Positions 1 to 8,633 are shown, counted from the first letter of the stretch. The stretch: 64,000 nt of DNA from Lewinellaceae bacterium (GCA_020636405.1 JACJXW010000008.1:186001-250000); one strand, 5' to 3'. Program-made: numbers and translations. The notes: a model not told the origin generated them from the letters alone.

Positions 1-32
1 AACAAATGAGATATTAGGCCAAAGACCAAGCT

Positions 33-1802
33 ATGCCCTACCGTATCTGCCTTGTATTGTTGCTGGCCCTGGGACTGTGGGCCTGTCAGCCCGCGCCCGC
101 GCCTGCCCCGGAGCAGGCGGCGCAAAGGCAGGATATCCTCAACATCAACGAACGGCCGGAGGGGGCAAGCCCCTATTCGGTGGAATGGGGCAGCCTGCAC
201 ATCCCTCTGGTGAAGTATGCCAACCCGGAGGTGTACAGCGGTAGCCTCGAAGTGGAAATTTCAGCATTCCGGGATATGGTGGGGCAGGAACTCCGGCTGC
301 TGAAGTACGAACGCGAACAGGAGGTGGAAGTGGTGAGTATCCACCGGGAGCCGTACAGCCGGTTTTCTTCCTTTTGGTTCTCCTATCCGGAATTTCGCCG
401 CCGTCGCCTGGAACCCTCTGTCGCTTCCACCCTGAGGCAGGGCATACGGCAGGGCGATGTCTTATCCGTGCGCCTGTTTTCCAAAACGGACAGCACGATC
501 GTGCAATCGGTGATGATCAAGGTGGCAGACCCTTTTGAGGAATACGTTCCCGCGGTGGAAGTCCCGCGCCCGCATTACGACGGTGATGTCTTTGGCTTTC
601 AGCTCGTCCAGAAATCGGGGCGCCGCCCCTTGCTACGCATTGATACTACTTCGGAAGCTACGCGCCATATTTACGAGCTGTACCGCCATAACCGCCTGTA
701 CAAAGTCGTCCACGTGCCAGGTTTTCAGACCCGCCGGAGGTTGCTTACCGACCGGGATCAGTTGTTTCAAACGCTGGAAATTCACCACGCTGAATTGCTG
801 GGCGCGGGCCACGATTGGCTCTCCCTGCCTGAATTTACCGCCTTTGAAGGGGCGGATGTCAACCTTCGGTGGGGCGACATGGTGGCCTCGCCTTCCAGCG
901 AGAACTATCACCAGCGGGACTTTCGCACTCACATTACCCGGGGGCTTCACCTGCAGGTAGGAAAGGAAGAACTCCCGATCTGCGGGTTCCACCTCTTTAT
1001 CGATGCCAGAGACGAACGGCCGGAACTCTACGTGGCCGACAGCCTGGAAAGCCCGGCCTTGCTCAAAGCCCTCTTGAGAGTGCAACCCGCCAGTACGATT
1101 TATTTCGATAAACTTATCGTGAAGAATAAATCCGGACAGCTGATGCTTTTCCCGGTAGCCTTTGCTTTTAATATCGGATTCGAACGCCCTTATGATCTTA
1201 CTGTCGAACCCCTATCCTCTATCTCCGGCCCATCTGATTACCAGGTGGATGGGCAGAAAGGGGCCACCCTGATCCGGATGCACAATTATGCGCTTTCCGA
1301 GGCACTGCCCCTGCTTTTGGGGCTGGACAGCACCCAATTGCGCCGCCGGGACTGGCAGCAAGACCCGCGGCTCGATATTTTCTTCACCTCCGCCTATTAT
1401 TCGGTTGAAGATGGGAAGACACTGATCCTGAGAGCCCTTCAGGACAAATTCGGGCTGGAACTGGAATGGGCCAACCTTCAGGAGTCCTATCAACTGGCCG
1501 TCAAAGACAGCGCAGTCCTGGATGAGTTCAGGGTGGTATCCGACAAGGATTTCATCCAATACAAAGATGCGCATAACAAGACGGCACTATTGGTACACAT
1601 CACTCCCGCTGACCTGGCCCGGTTTCTCACCCAGGAACTCGACGTATCCGTCGTCAATCGGACGGGCCTGCCCGCTGATACCAAGATGAAGATCGAAATG
1701 GACTTTGCTTCCCTCGCCTCTGCACGGGAGAGTTTAAGCCGTCATGGGATGGCCCTCGAGCGGGTGAAGGAGGGGGCAACGGTGACGGCGCACCTCAGGT
1801 GA
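33..1802 (+). CDS. Lipoprotein with a C-terminal DUF3738-like region
   Basis: The 589-residue protein starts with a lipoprotein signal: a hydrophobic stretch ending in the lipobox LWAC, with the lipidated Cys near residue 18, followed by a Pro/Ala-rich linker. It is therefore expected to be anchored in the outer or inner membrane. Most of the chain is not recognised. The last 150 residues resemble the DUF3738 (TIGR03435, 'soil-associated') family: a segment ending in KFGLELEW, then DLARFLTQEL followed by VNRTGLPADTKMKIEMDF, which matches the family's 'Dk TGL ... f' core. Function is unknown in that family. The ATG at 33 gives a clean signal peptide. It converges with the patatin gene and has no operon partner inside the window; an upstream partner could lie outside. 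Confidence 0.6.
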   Translation: MPYRICLVLLLALGLWACQPAPAPAPEQAAQRQDILNINERPEGASPYSVEWGSLHIPLVKYANPEVYSGSLEVEISAFRDMVGQELRLLKYEREQEVEVVSIHREPYSRFSSFWFSYPEFRRRRLEPSVASTLRQGIRQGDVLSVRLFSKTDSTIVQSVMIKVADPFEEYVPAVEVPRPHYDGDVFGFQLVQKSGRRPLLRIDTTSEATRHIYELYRHNRLYKVVHVPGFQTRRRLLTDRDQLFQTLEIHHAELLGAGHDWLSLPEFTAFEGADVNLRWGDMVASPSSENYHQRDFRTHITRGLHLQVGKEELPICGFHLFIDARDERPELYVADSLESPALLKALLRVQPASTIYFDKLIVKNKSGQLMLFPVAFAFNIGFERPYDLTVEPLSSISGPSDYQVDGQKGATLIRMHNYALSEALPLLLGLDSTQLRRRDWQQDPRLDIFFTSAYYSVEDGKTLILRALQDKFGLELEWANLQESYQLAVKDSAVLDEFRVVSDKDFIQYKDAHNKTALLVHITPADLARFLTQELDVSVVNRTGLPADTKMKIEMDFASLASARESLSRHGMALERVKEGATVTAHLR

Positions 1803-1883
1803 GGCGAGGCTTCCCCGTGGGTTCTCCTTAGAGGTCCTTATGCTCAAAACTGGCCAGCCTGCGGATAGGGGGGCTTCGGGGGG

Positions 1884-3050
1884 TTAAGCCACCATTTCAC
1901 TTTCTACAAAAGCTTCGACCGCTAGACCCGCTTTTTGTTTACCGTGTTTCATGCGGCGGCTGATCAAGGTTTCATTGGCGCAGAGCATGTCCCCCAGGAT
2001 ACCTTCGGCGGGTTCGATGATCAGGGTTTTGAACTGGCGCAGCGGGCAGTTCTGATCTTTGTAGATTTCGACGCCGGCAGCCTTGGCCTGGCAGACGATC
2101 TCATTGATGCGCATGAAGTGCTTGATGTCGTTGTTGAAGATCTCGCTCAGCGTGATCTCCTCCAGAGAGCGCAGGGCGATCTGGAAAATGTTGGAGCGGC
2201 TAAAGTCCTTCTCTTTGATGGCGCCGGTGCCGCAGTTGATGATGACGATGGTGTATTCCACATTTTTCTCCGGATCGTCCTGAATGGCCCGGATCACATC
2301 TCCCAGCGGAGAATTGTTCCGGATGCCGCCGTCTACGGAGTTGCGGATGTGTTTATCGGCAGTGCGGATATCGGACACCGGCTTCCAAACGACCGGCATG
2401 GCGGTGGAGGCCAGAACGCCATTGATGAAATCTTCATTATCGATGAAATCAGTGCTGGCCACCGAGGAGTAATTGCCATCATCCAGAGAGACAAAGCCAC
2501 AAAAGTACTGGCAATCGGTGATGGCATCCTTATCCATGATCTGTTGCAGCTTTTCGTAGAGCGGAGTATTGTCCGCTACATTCTGGAAAGTTGAAATGTG
2601 GGTTGCGATGCTTTCTGCGGCGTCTTCCAGGGTCTTTTCAATGAATTGCTGGCGCACCTTTTTGGAGAACAGCATTTTGACGCCGTCCCAGAGGTTGGCC
2701 TTGATGGTAAGGCCGGGAAGGAATTGTTCTTTAAGGACGTCGGCACTGAAGTGGAACTTGGGTTCTTCCCCTCCGGCTTTGGTATCGATGAAAGGAGAAG
2801 TGTAGATCTCCTCGACGCCGTTTTTGGCTACCTGATCCCAGAGTTCGTTGAGTTCGTCCTGTTTGCCCATCGCCATCATAGCGCCGTTGAGGGCGCCGAC
2901 CGAAACGCCGGCGATGATGTCGAAATGCATGGGGCCTGCTTCAGGGGCGATGTGGTTCCAGTTGTCTTTGAGGTAGTTCAAAGCACCAACCTGGAATGCG
3001 CCTTTGAATCCCCCTCCGCTCAGTACAAGTGCAAATTTTCTCTTTTTCAT
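1884..3050 (-). CDS. Patatin-like phospholipase
   Basis: Predicted serine lipid acyl hydrolase. From the ATG at 3050 the protein has 388 residues and starts directly with the patatin fold: an oxyanion-hole loop GGGFKG (residues 12-17), nucleophile elbow GVSVG with Ser50, and the dyad partner in VDGG (Asp240). All catalytic residues are present. No signal peptide is visible, so it should act in the cytoplasm, possibly at the inner membrane. An in-frame upstream extension to 3113 exists but adds about 21 residues with no patatin homology, so the shorter start is preferred. It converges with the lipoprotein gene at 33-1802. It is separated from the amylase gene upstream by 370 bp containing a terminator, so it is probably transcribed alone. 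Confidence 0.85.
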   Translation of the reverse strand: MKKRKFALVLSGGGFKGAFQVGALNYLKDNWNHIAPEAGPMHFDIIAGVSVGALNGAMMAMGKQDELNELWDQVAKNGVEEIYTSPFIDTKAGGEEPKFHFSADVLKEQFLPGLTIKANLWDGVKMLFSKKVRQQFIEKTLEDAAESIATHISTFQNVADNTPLYEKLQQIMDKDAITDCQYFCGFVSLDDGNYSSVASTDFIDNEDFINGVLASTAMPVVWKPVSDIRTADKHIRNSVDGGIRNNSPLGDVIRAIQDDPEKNVEYTIVIINCGTGAIKEKDFSRSNIFQIALRSLEEITLSEIFNNDIKHFMRINEIVCQAKAAGVEIYKDQNCPLRQFKTLIIEPAEGILGDMLCANETLISRRMKHGKQKAGLAVEAFVESEMVA

Positions 3051-3420
3051 AATGGAAGTTTTTTGGGTTCTGTATAATCGGGAAACAACAATTGCACTGT
3101 TGACAGGATACACCTTATAAGAATAACAATTTGGGGAGGGTGAAATATTTAAGGGGAGAAAAAAAATGCCGGAGCTCTGTTTGTAACTCCGGCACTTACC
3201 TATTACTCAAACTGTATTTTCCGTATTTAATGGAAATGGGCTTCATTTGACAAGAGCCGCATTTCGGAAGCAATTATAGTGCTATTGGGGGCTTCAGTCG
3301 TTGCATATTATAATTTGGGCCTTATTTGGTACTTCTTTTGGCCGCCGGATGTCGGATAGTTGTCAGTTTTTCGTTGCTTGTTCGGAAAACGAATAACGGA
3401 CAACATTCCATTGTGTTCCG
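3051..3420. other. Intergenic region between patatin and amylase genes
   Basis: 370 bp without a credible gene. It holds the intrinsic terminator at 3159-3194 that faces leftward, and presumably the promoter of the patatin gene in its left end. Short open frames here have no recognisable product. The segment is AT-richer than the genes on either side. Confidence 0.6.
3159..3194 (-). terminator. Rho-independent terminator downstream of the alpha-amylase gene
   Basis: TGCCGGAG (3167-3174) and CTCCGGCA (3187-3194) form a perfect 8-bp stem with a 12-nt loop. Reading leftward the stem is followed by an uninterrupted run of eight T (A run at 3159-3166 on the plus strand). This is the classic intrinsic terminator layout for minus-strand transcription. 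It lies about 225 nt beyond the amylase stop codon, so the amylase mRNA would carry a long 3' untranslated tail. Confidence 0.75.
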
Positions 3421-4848
3421 TTAAATATTCGGAGACCACACCGTATAGCTCTTGGGAGGGCATTGAATTTTGACCCATCCGCCGCCCTGGGTAGTCGGAT
3501 ACCAGTTGGAGTGGCCGGTAAAATCCTTGATCTGGGTATTGTACCAGTTGGTCGGCACCCACCGTTCCAGCCAATTGTTGGAATTGTTGAGGTAAACGAC
3601 CAGGCCCGGGCCGTTGTACCCATTTCTGCGGGCTACGTATTCGTCGTTGTCGGCATAGAGGATGGAGGTTGTTCCCGTGGCTTTATTATTATGGATCCAG
3701 ATCAGGTTGTTCAGCCTTTCCTTATTGAGCCATTCTTCATAGTCCCGGTAAAAGATGGTGGGATAACCCTCGTGGGTGAGGATGTAGGCGTAGGCCAGCA
3801 TTTTGTTCCAGATCTCGTCCGTATCATGGTTGGCGACGAACGTAACCGCCTTGAAGGGGTTCCTTTTCCACATCATGTCGTCGTAGAGCACGGCGAGGTT
3901 GTTGCCGTCGAAGGCGTCGTTCATTTTATAGTAGCAGGCAAAATCGAAGACGCTGCTGTTGGCCTCATTGGCCCACCAGTTGAGGTAATCGACATTGGCG
4001 TCCCAAAGTTCCCCTACGGAGAAGCCGCCGGTATTGTTGATCCATTCCCGGACGACCCATGGGGCAAAGCCCTTCACAAAATCGAAGCGCCAGCCATCGA
4101 AGCCAATGGTGTTCTTATAGTATTTGGATACGCCATCGGCCCTTTTCCACAGCCAGTCCTGCACATAGGGTACCTCGTGGCAGAGGTCCGGAAAGCCTCC
4201 GAAATAGCCTTCGTCGTTGGAGTGGACCCAGTTGGCGTGAAAGTCGTGTTGGGTGCGCGTGAATTTGCCGGAAGCCACCTGGGTGAAGTCCGTCCAGGTT
4301 TGGGTACCGGTATATTGGTTGTTTTCCAGTTGGCCGCCGCTGTTGTGGTTGATCACGATATCGGCGTACACTTTCATATTCTGGGCATGGGCTTCGCCAA
4401 TCAGGCTGGTGAGTTCACTTTTTGACCCGAAGCGTGTTTCTACAGTTCCGTTCTGGTTGAATTCTCCCAGGTCGAAGTAATCGGTGGGGTCGTAGCCCAT
4501 GGAATTAGCTCCGGCCTGTGCTTTGGAGGCGGGGGGCAGCCAGACGGCATCGATGCCGGCGCTGGACCAGCTTTCCAGTTTGCCCTTGACGGTGTTCCAC
4601 CATACGCCACCGGCGGGTGGGTCCCAGTAGAAGCCCTGCATCATCACCCCTCCGCCGGGGCCGTTGGTAAAGGTCCGGGGGGAGACAGCATCACCTGCGG
4701 ATTCGGTGCTGAATGGGCGCCCGTCGTGGTTGGTAACGTGTACGATGTTCAGGTTTTGTTCTTCGGCAAGGGCTTCCTTAAGGTCGTCTTTCTTACAGGA
4801 AAAAAGAGAAAGTGCCAGTAGGAGAAGGTAGGGCGTAAATTTTTTCAT
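3421..4848 (-). CDS. Alpha-amylase lipoprotein, GH13 (archaeal GH13_7-like)
   Basis: Endo-acting alpha-1,4-glucan hydrolase for starch or glycogen. The 475-residue protein has a lipoprotein signal ending LFSC (Cys18), so it is probably displayed on the cell surface or in the periplasm. All four GH13 signature regions are present: region I DIVINH (163-168), region II GWRFDFVKG (252-260, nucleophile Asp256), region III VGELWD (acid/base Glu280) and region IV VANHDT (339-343, Asp342). Long stretches such as GYDPTDYFDLGEF, NGTVETRFGSK and FYRDYEEWLNK match, from memory, the extracellular alpha-amylases of Pyrococcus and Thermococcus (subfamily GH13_7) more closely than typical bacterial enzymes. 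A beta-sheet C-domain ends the protein and no separate binding module is present. The upstream neighbour on the same strand is a regulator with starch-binding-like domains, supporting a starch role. Confidence 0.92.
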   Translation of the reverse strand: MKKFTPYLLLLALSLFSCKKDDLKEALAEEQNLNIVHVTNHDGRPFSTESAGDAVSPRTFTNGPGGGVMMQGFYWDPPAGGVWWNTVKGKLESWSSAGIDAVWLPPASKAQAGANSMGYDPTDYFDLGEFNQNGTVETRFGSKSELTSLIGEAHAQNMKVYADIVINHNSGGQLENNQYTGTQTWTDFTQVASGKFTRTQHDFHANWVHSNDEGYFGGFPDLCHEVPYVQDWLWKRADGVSKYYKNTIGFDGWRFDFVKGFAPWVVREWINNTGGFSVGELWDANVDYLNWWANEANSSVFDFACYYKMNDAFDGNNLAVLYDDMMWKRNPFKAVTFVANHDTDEIWNKMLAYAYILTHEGYPTIFYRDYEEWLNKERLNNLIWIHNNKATGTTSILYADNDEYVARRNGYNGPGLVVYLNNSNNWLERWVPTNWYNTQIKDFTGHSNWYPTTQGGGWVKIQCPPKSYTVWSPNI

Positions 4849-4965
4849 AAGGCAGCGTTTTTCAGTCTTATCTGTTTTAGTGGATTCGGAAAGTTGATTT
4901 ATTCACGGTACAATTTTATTTGGAATCCTGCAATAAGTCGCCGCAGATTATAATTCGATACATGA

Positions 4966-4990
4966 TTTGCGGTAAATATTGCCGGTAAAT
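4966..4990 (-). promoter_or_regulatory. Candidate AraC-type operator (direct repeat) upstream of amylase
   Basis: Two near-identical half-sites, TTTGCGGTAAAT (4966-4977) and TTGCCGGTAAAT (4979-4990), occur as a direct repeat with a 13-bp offset of the GGTAAAT core. They lie in the 219-bp gap between the AraC-type regulator and the amylase gene, about 120 bp upstream of the amylase start. AraC-family dimers commonly bind direct repeats, so this is a plausible operator. The repeat is observed; the role is inference and the spacing is shorter than in the classic ara sites. Confidence 0.3.
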
Positions 4991-5067
4991 TCTGAAATGG
5001 GCTGTTGGAGGGGTAAAAAATGAATACAGGGCTAGCCGGATATACCGGGAGCTTCTGCCAATAACAT

Positions 5068-6921
5068 CTAGCTTACGAGTTTCTTCAGGTATTCTCTTGG
5101 GGTGCAATCCTCCAGTTTTTTGAAGGAGCGGTTGAATGCCGACTTGGAGTTGAACCCCACGATGAAGGCGATGGCCAGCAGGGTATGGTTTTGGTATTTT
5201 TCCCGTTGGGCCAGCCGTTTGAATTCTTCGATGCGGTAGGAGTTGACGAAGTCATTGAAATTCATGCCATAACCTTCGTTGATGACCCTGGATAGGGAGT
5301 GGGGCGTGGTGCCGGCCATTTCCGCCAGGGCGTTGAGGTTAAGCCCCGGGTTCCGGTAAGGTTGTTTTTCCTCCATGGCCCGTTGCAGCCTGCTTTTGAC
5401 CTCTTTCATCTCGTCCTCATCCATGGAGGCAGCCCGTTCCTGTTCTTCCTGCCCTTCTTCGGTCGGAGGGGTATCTGGCGCCGGCAGCTTGAAGATCTCA
5501 GGTTGCCGCATGGTATAATAACCCAGGAAGAAAGCGGTCAGGGAGAAGGCTACCCACAGGGTGTCGGTCGTTTTGTCGGTAATGAAGCTAAGGTCTGTTT
5601 CCATTAGGAGCCCCAGCCCGCCGACGACGTAGGTGGCCGCCCAGATGGCCAGGCAGGCGAGCTTGAGCCACATTACTACCCTCAGGAATTCCAGGTTAGG
5701 TTCGAAAGCATGGGTGTCGCCGGATTCCCGCTCATACTGCAGTATGGTACGCCGGCACCAGTACCAGTATACGGCATTGAACAGGAGGGCAAGGCCGGCC
5801 GACCAGGCAAAGAAAGGCTTGAAATCCTGATTGACGACCTTGGCGATAAACTCTTGCTTCGGCATGAGGAGCAGGGGCAGATAGGCGGCCAGCTGCAGCA
5901 GGAAAGGTACGAAGTGCCACCAGTCGGTACCCGGGCGGGTGCGTGCGGGCACCCGCAGCAGGCGGTTGATGTAGAGCAGGAAGATGGGAGCGTAGAGGAA
6001 ATAGATGAAATCGGGCAGGATTAGCAGGCGGGGCATCCAGTTGAATATATCCCGGTCGTAGGTCGATACGCGCCCGGCAAGCGCAATGGACAGCATCAGG
6101 AGCAGGACCGACAGTACGCGATTGGCTGCCCGGTTGTTATCCTGCAGGGTGTTGATGGCCAGGATCAGGAGCAATCCCTGGATGGCTGCCAGCATCAACA
6201 GGAAGGTATACAGGTTGATGGGGTTTCCGGCGAGGTCTTCCCAGGATTCGATGTGGGCCTTTATTTCTCTGGAGGTATTTTCGCTAAGGATGAACTGGCG
6301 GTTAACCCGTGCCCGCCCGTTGCTTCGGCCTTCGATCGTTTGCCAGCTGCCGCGGCTGAACTTGTAGTAGGTCGTATCGTCCAGCAGCGGGATGCGCACC
6401 CGGAAGGTACCGTCTTCCTGTTCTTCCAGGCGGTAATCGGGGTCCCCGGGATACCAGTCGTTGAAATTGCCCACGGCATAAAGGGCGGCATCGTCCGGGG
6501 TGTTTTCCGGGACCTCTTCAATAGTAATGGTTGCCCATCCGTGGCGGGGGTTGAGCGGAAGGTCGTCCCAGCTCAGGATCTTCAGCCGAACGGTATCCCC
6601 GCCGCCGCCGCCTTTGTAATAGCGGTTGTTGATGAACTGGCCGAAAGCACTGGCCTCCACACTTTCCCAACTGCCGCGGGTGACCTTATACTCAAAAGGA
6701 GGCAGAGCGGGCTGGTTGATGGTGAGAAAGTACAGCCCATCCTGGGCGGCCCGGAATGCAAATTCCGGATGGTTTGGCACCCAGTTGTTGACCGCCCCAC
6801 TGAGGAAGAGGGTATCCGCATCCGGAGTATTTGGAGGGACTTCATCTAAAATGAAGGCCACCTGGGCGTTCAGGGCCAGTACCAGAAGGGAGAATCCTAA
6901 TACAGCAATGCTTTTTCGCAT
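5068..6921 (-). CDS. Transmembrane AraC-family regulator with two starch-binding-like domains
   Basis: A 617-residue one-piece sensor-regulator. A signal peptide ending LNAQ (residue 20) precedes two extracytoplasmic beta domains (about 21-125 and 128-232). Each has the pattern of CBM20/CBM48-like carbohydrate-binding folds: an NW or NDW loop (VNNWVP, FNDWYPGDP), then YKVTRGSW or YKFSRGSW, then ILSWDDL or IESWEDL. Seven hydrophobic segments follow (about 236-480), then an acidic linker (EEGQEEQE) and a C-terminal AraC/XylS helix-turn-helix domain (about 515-617, with MAGTTPHSLSRVINE and VGFNSKSAFNRSFKK). It would bind alpha-glucan outside and DNA inside. It sits just upstream of the amylase gene on the same strand, the obvious target. 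The ATG at 6921 is preferred over one five codons upstream because it opens a clean signal peptide. Confidence 0.8.
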   Translation of the reverse strand: MRKSIAVLGFSLLVLALNAQVAFILDEVPPNTPDADTLFLSGAVNNWVPNHPEFAFRAAQDGLYFLTINQPALPPFEYKVTRGSWESVEASAFGQFINNRYYKGGGGGDTVRLKILSWDDLPLNPRHGWATITIEEVPENTPDDAALYAVGNFNDWYPGDPDYRLEEQEDGTFRVRIPLLDDTTYYKFSRGSWQTIEGRSNGRARVNRQFILSENTSREIKAHIESWEDLAGNPINLYTFLLMLAAIQGLLLILAINTLQDNNRAANRVLSVLLLMLSIALAGRVSTYDRDIFNWMPRLLILPDFIYFLYAPIFLLYINRLLRVPARTRPGTDWWHFVPFLLQLAAYLPLLLMPKQEFIAKVVNQDFKPFFAWSAGLALLFNAVYWYWCRRTILQYERESGDTHAFEPNLEFLRVVMWLKLACLAIWAATYVVGGLGLLMETDLSFITDKTTDTLWVAFSLTAFFLGYYTMRQPEIFKLPAPDTPPTEEGQEEQERAASMDEDEMKEVKSRLQRAMEEKQPYRNPGLNLNALAEMAGTTPHSLSRVINEGYGMNFNDFVNSYRIEEFKRLAQREKYQNHTLLAIAFIVGFNSKSAFNRSFKKLEDCTPREYLKKLVS

Positions 6922-7062
6922 AGATCCATAGTCCATTCCGGCTAAAATTAATCATTTAATGCTAAGGCAAAGCTCCTGAGGTGCGAAAAGTCACCGGGTA
7001 TGTTGCCATCAGTCATTAATCCGCAGGTTTACCGGTGCTATCTTAATGCAGGAATAGACAAA

Positions 7063-7428
7063 ATGTCAATCTTTGAACGAAACAAGACCGTTATGTTCCT
7101 CTACGTCGAATTATGGAAGCCAAAGCCTGAATGGGATAATCTTTCCCGTGAACAAAGAGAAGAATTTCTGGCGATGTTGGCGCCGGGCGTCCACCGGATG
7201 AAAGGCCTGAAAGCAGAATTGGTCGGATTTGCCGTCTGCGACGAAGACACTCCAATGGATGCCGCATACCGCTATCTGGCGGTCTGGAAAATGCCTAACC
7301 TGGGCCATGTGCACATGCTGGAAAAGGCCGTGCAAGAAGAGGGGTGGGCCAATTACTTCGATATTACCAACGCCCGGGGGAGAGTTATCCCCGTCAAGGA
7401 TTTTGTTGTAGATATGGTTAAGGTATAG
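7063..7428 (+). CDS. Small DUF6616-like protein
   Basis: A soluble protein of 121 residues from the ATG at 7063; another ATG at 7093 would start it directly at the first conserved strand (FLYVELWKPKPEW). It resembles a small Bacteroidota/Proteobacteria family I remember as DUF6616, with an opening LYVELW pattern, a central AYRYLAVWKMPN segment and a ferredoxin-like alpha/beta size, like dimeric alpha-beta barrel proteins. No catalytic residues are recognised. It is divergent from the AraC regulator and convergent with the GldN-like gene, so it is probably monocistronic. The family name is from memory and the function is unknown. Confidence 0.6.
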   Translation: MSIFERNKTVMFLYVELWKPKPEWDNLSREQREEFLAMLAPGVHRMKGLKAELVGFAVCDEDTPMDAAYRYLAVWKMPNLGHVHMLEKAVQEEGWANYFDITNARGRVIPVKDFVVDMVKV

Positions 7429-7456
7429 AGTTGGTGCCCGGCAAGGCAGCCGGCAA

Positions 7457-8464
7457 CTACTCTTTCCTCCAGAAAAACAACGGCCGCAACGCCAGGCGGG
7501 TACCGTACTCATCGATGATCGGAATGGCAGGAGCAACCGCTTGAGCGCTGCACTGAAGGGTTTTACGCGAGGGCGCAAAAAACCAGTTCTGCTGAACCCG
7601 GAAGTCCGTGATATCCAGCTGTCCAAATTCTATACGGACGACCTGTACCGTTTCCTCGTAGGTCTCCGGGTCGAAAGTGATGATAGTATCCTGTTGGATG
7701 AAGATGTCCTCGATATCGGCGGCCGGAATGGGGCGCCGTTGCTGGTCATAACCGGTAAGTTCACCGGTTTTGAACCGGGAGATGAGGATTTCCTTCAGGT
7801 GTGTTTCCTCTCCTTTTATTACTTCTATTTGTTCTTCCGAAATATTATGCCGGACATAGGAGGCAAATTGTACTGCCCTGGACTTTAGATTGAAGAGGCC
7901 CTTCTGAGGAGGGGGCAATTTGAACCAGGCCAGGGGTTGATAATGCCCTGGCCTTGAGGGGCTCTCTATAGCCGGTGCAATGGCAAGGGCAATGGTCTCC
8001 AATTCGTTCTTCCTGCCGTTATACCTCCAGAGTTGCTGGGTGACAAAGAACGAAGCCGTTTCCAGTAAGTCCCTTGTTAGGATGTGGATCTTTTCTTCGT
8101 AGGTTTCCGGGTCAAATGACACGATCGTGTCGTTGATGGCCAGGCGGGAGCGGGCCTCGCGGCCGGAAAGCGGGGAAAGCAGGCTTTTATCCGCGTAGGC
8201 AGGGAAGGCCCCTTCCGCGATCATGCTTTTGAGCTTTTCAGTGAACGGAGACTGGGTAGGGGCTTCCGCATTATCCTGTACGGTTTTTACAGGTACGGTT
8301 TCCAGCAATTGTGGCGGAAGAGAACCGTTGAGGGCATCAAAACACGTTACCGTTTCAACCTTTGCCGCCCAAATGATGTCTTTATCATTCACCAGGCTCT
8401 CAACCTGAGCATAAGTGGACAAGGGGAATAGCAACAAAAAAAGGATGGTGGATTGGATGCTCAT
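7457..8464 (-). CDS. GldN-like protein with internal duplication
   Basis: A secreted protein of 335 residues; the ATG at 8464 gives a signal peptide ending STYAQ (residue 20). Its closing part (DFRVQQNWFFAPSRKTL, APAIPIIDEYG, LRPLFFW) follows the pattern of GldN/PorN, the T9SS core component, whose end reads roughly 'rIKEDWFFDkqRS ... IIGIAP ... plFW'. The pattern occurs twice: residues 75-181 and 223-332 share a lead-in helix, DTIVSFDPETYEE or DTIITFDPETYEE, a Q-W core and an APAI segment. True GldN has one copy and sits beside gldKLM, absent here, so this is a paralogue rather than gldN. It is divergent from gldA across a 169-bp gap. A role beside the secretion or gliding machinery is inference. 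Confidence 0.6.
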   Translation of the reverse strand: MSIQSTILFLLLFPLSTYAQVESLVNDKDIIWAAKVETVTCFDALNGSLPPQLLETVPVKTVQDNAEAPTQSPFTEKLKSMIAEGAFPAYADKSLLSPLSGREARSRLAINDTIVSFDPETYEEKIHILTRDLLETASFFVTQQLWRYNGRKNELETIALAIAPAIESPSRPGHYQPLAWFKLPPPQKGLFNLKSRAVQFASYVRHNISEEQIEVIKGEETHLKEILISRFKTGELTGYDQQRRPIPAADIEDIFIQQDTIITFDPETYEETVQVVRIEFGQLDITDFRVQQNWFFAPSRKTLQCSAQAVAPAIPIIDEYGTRLALRPLFFWRKE

Positions 8465-8599
8465 TGGACGTTTATTTTTTGGATCGTCTTTGAAAAATAC
8501 ATATTCGCAGGCAAAGCATTTGTATAAAGGGATATCCAATTTATTTATTGTGCTGGCAGCTGTTTAAAGCTTCAGGATATATAGTTCTCAGGAATTTAG

Positions 8600-8607
8600 T
8601 AGCTTTG
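8600..8607 (+). promoter_or_regulatory. Putative -7 element (TANNTTTG) for gldA
   Basis: TAGCTTTG matches the Bacteroidota sigma-ABfr -7 consensus TANNTTTG and lies 26 bp before the gldA start codon. No good -33 TTG box is seen at the usual 19-bp spacing, so the call rests on one half-site. Confidence 0.4.
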
Positions 8608-8633
8608 CGGGGCCTTTAAAAAGCAGGAACAAC

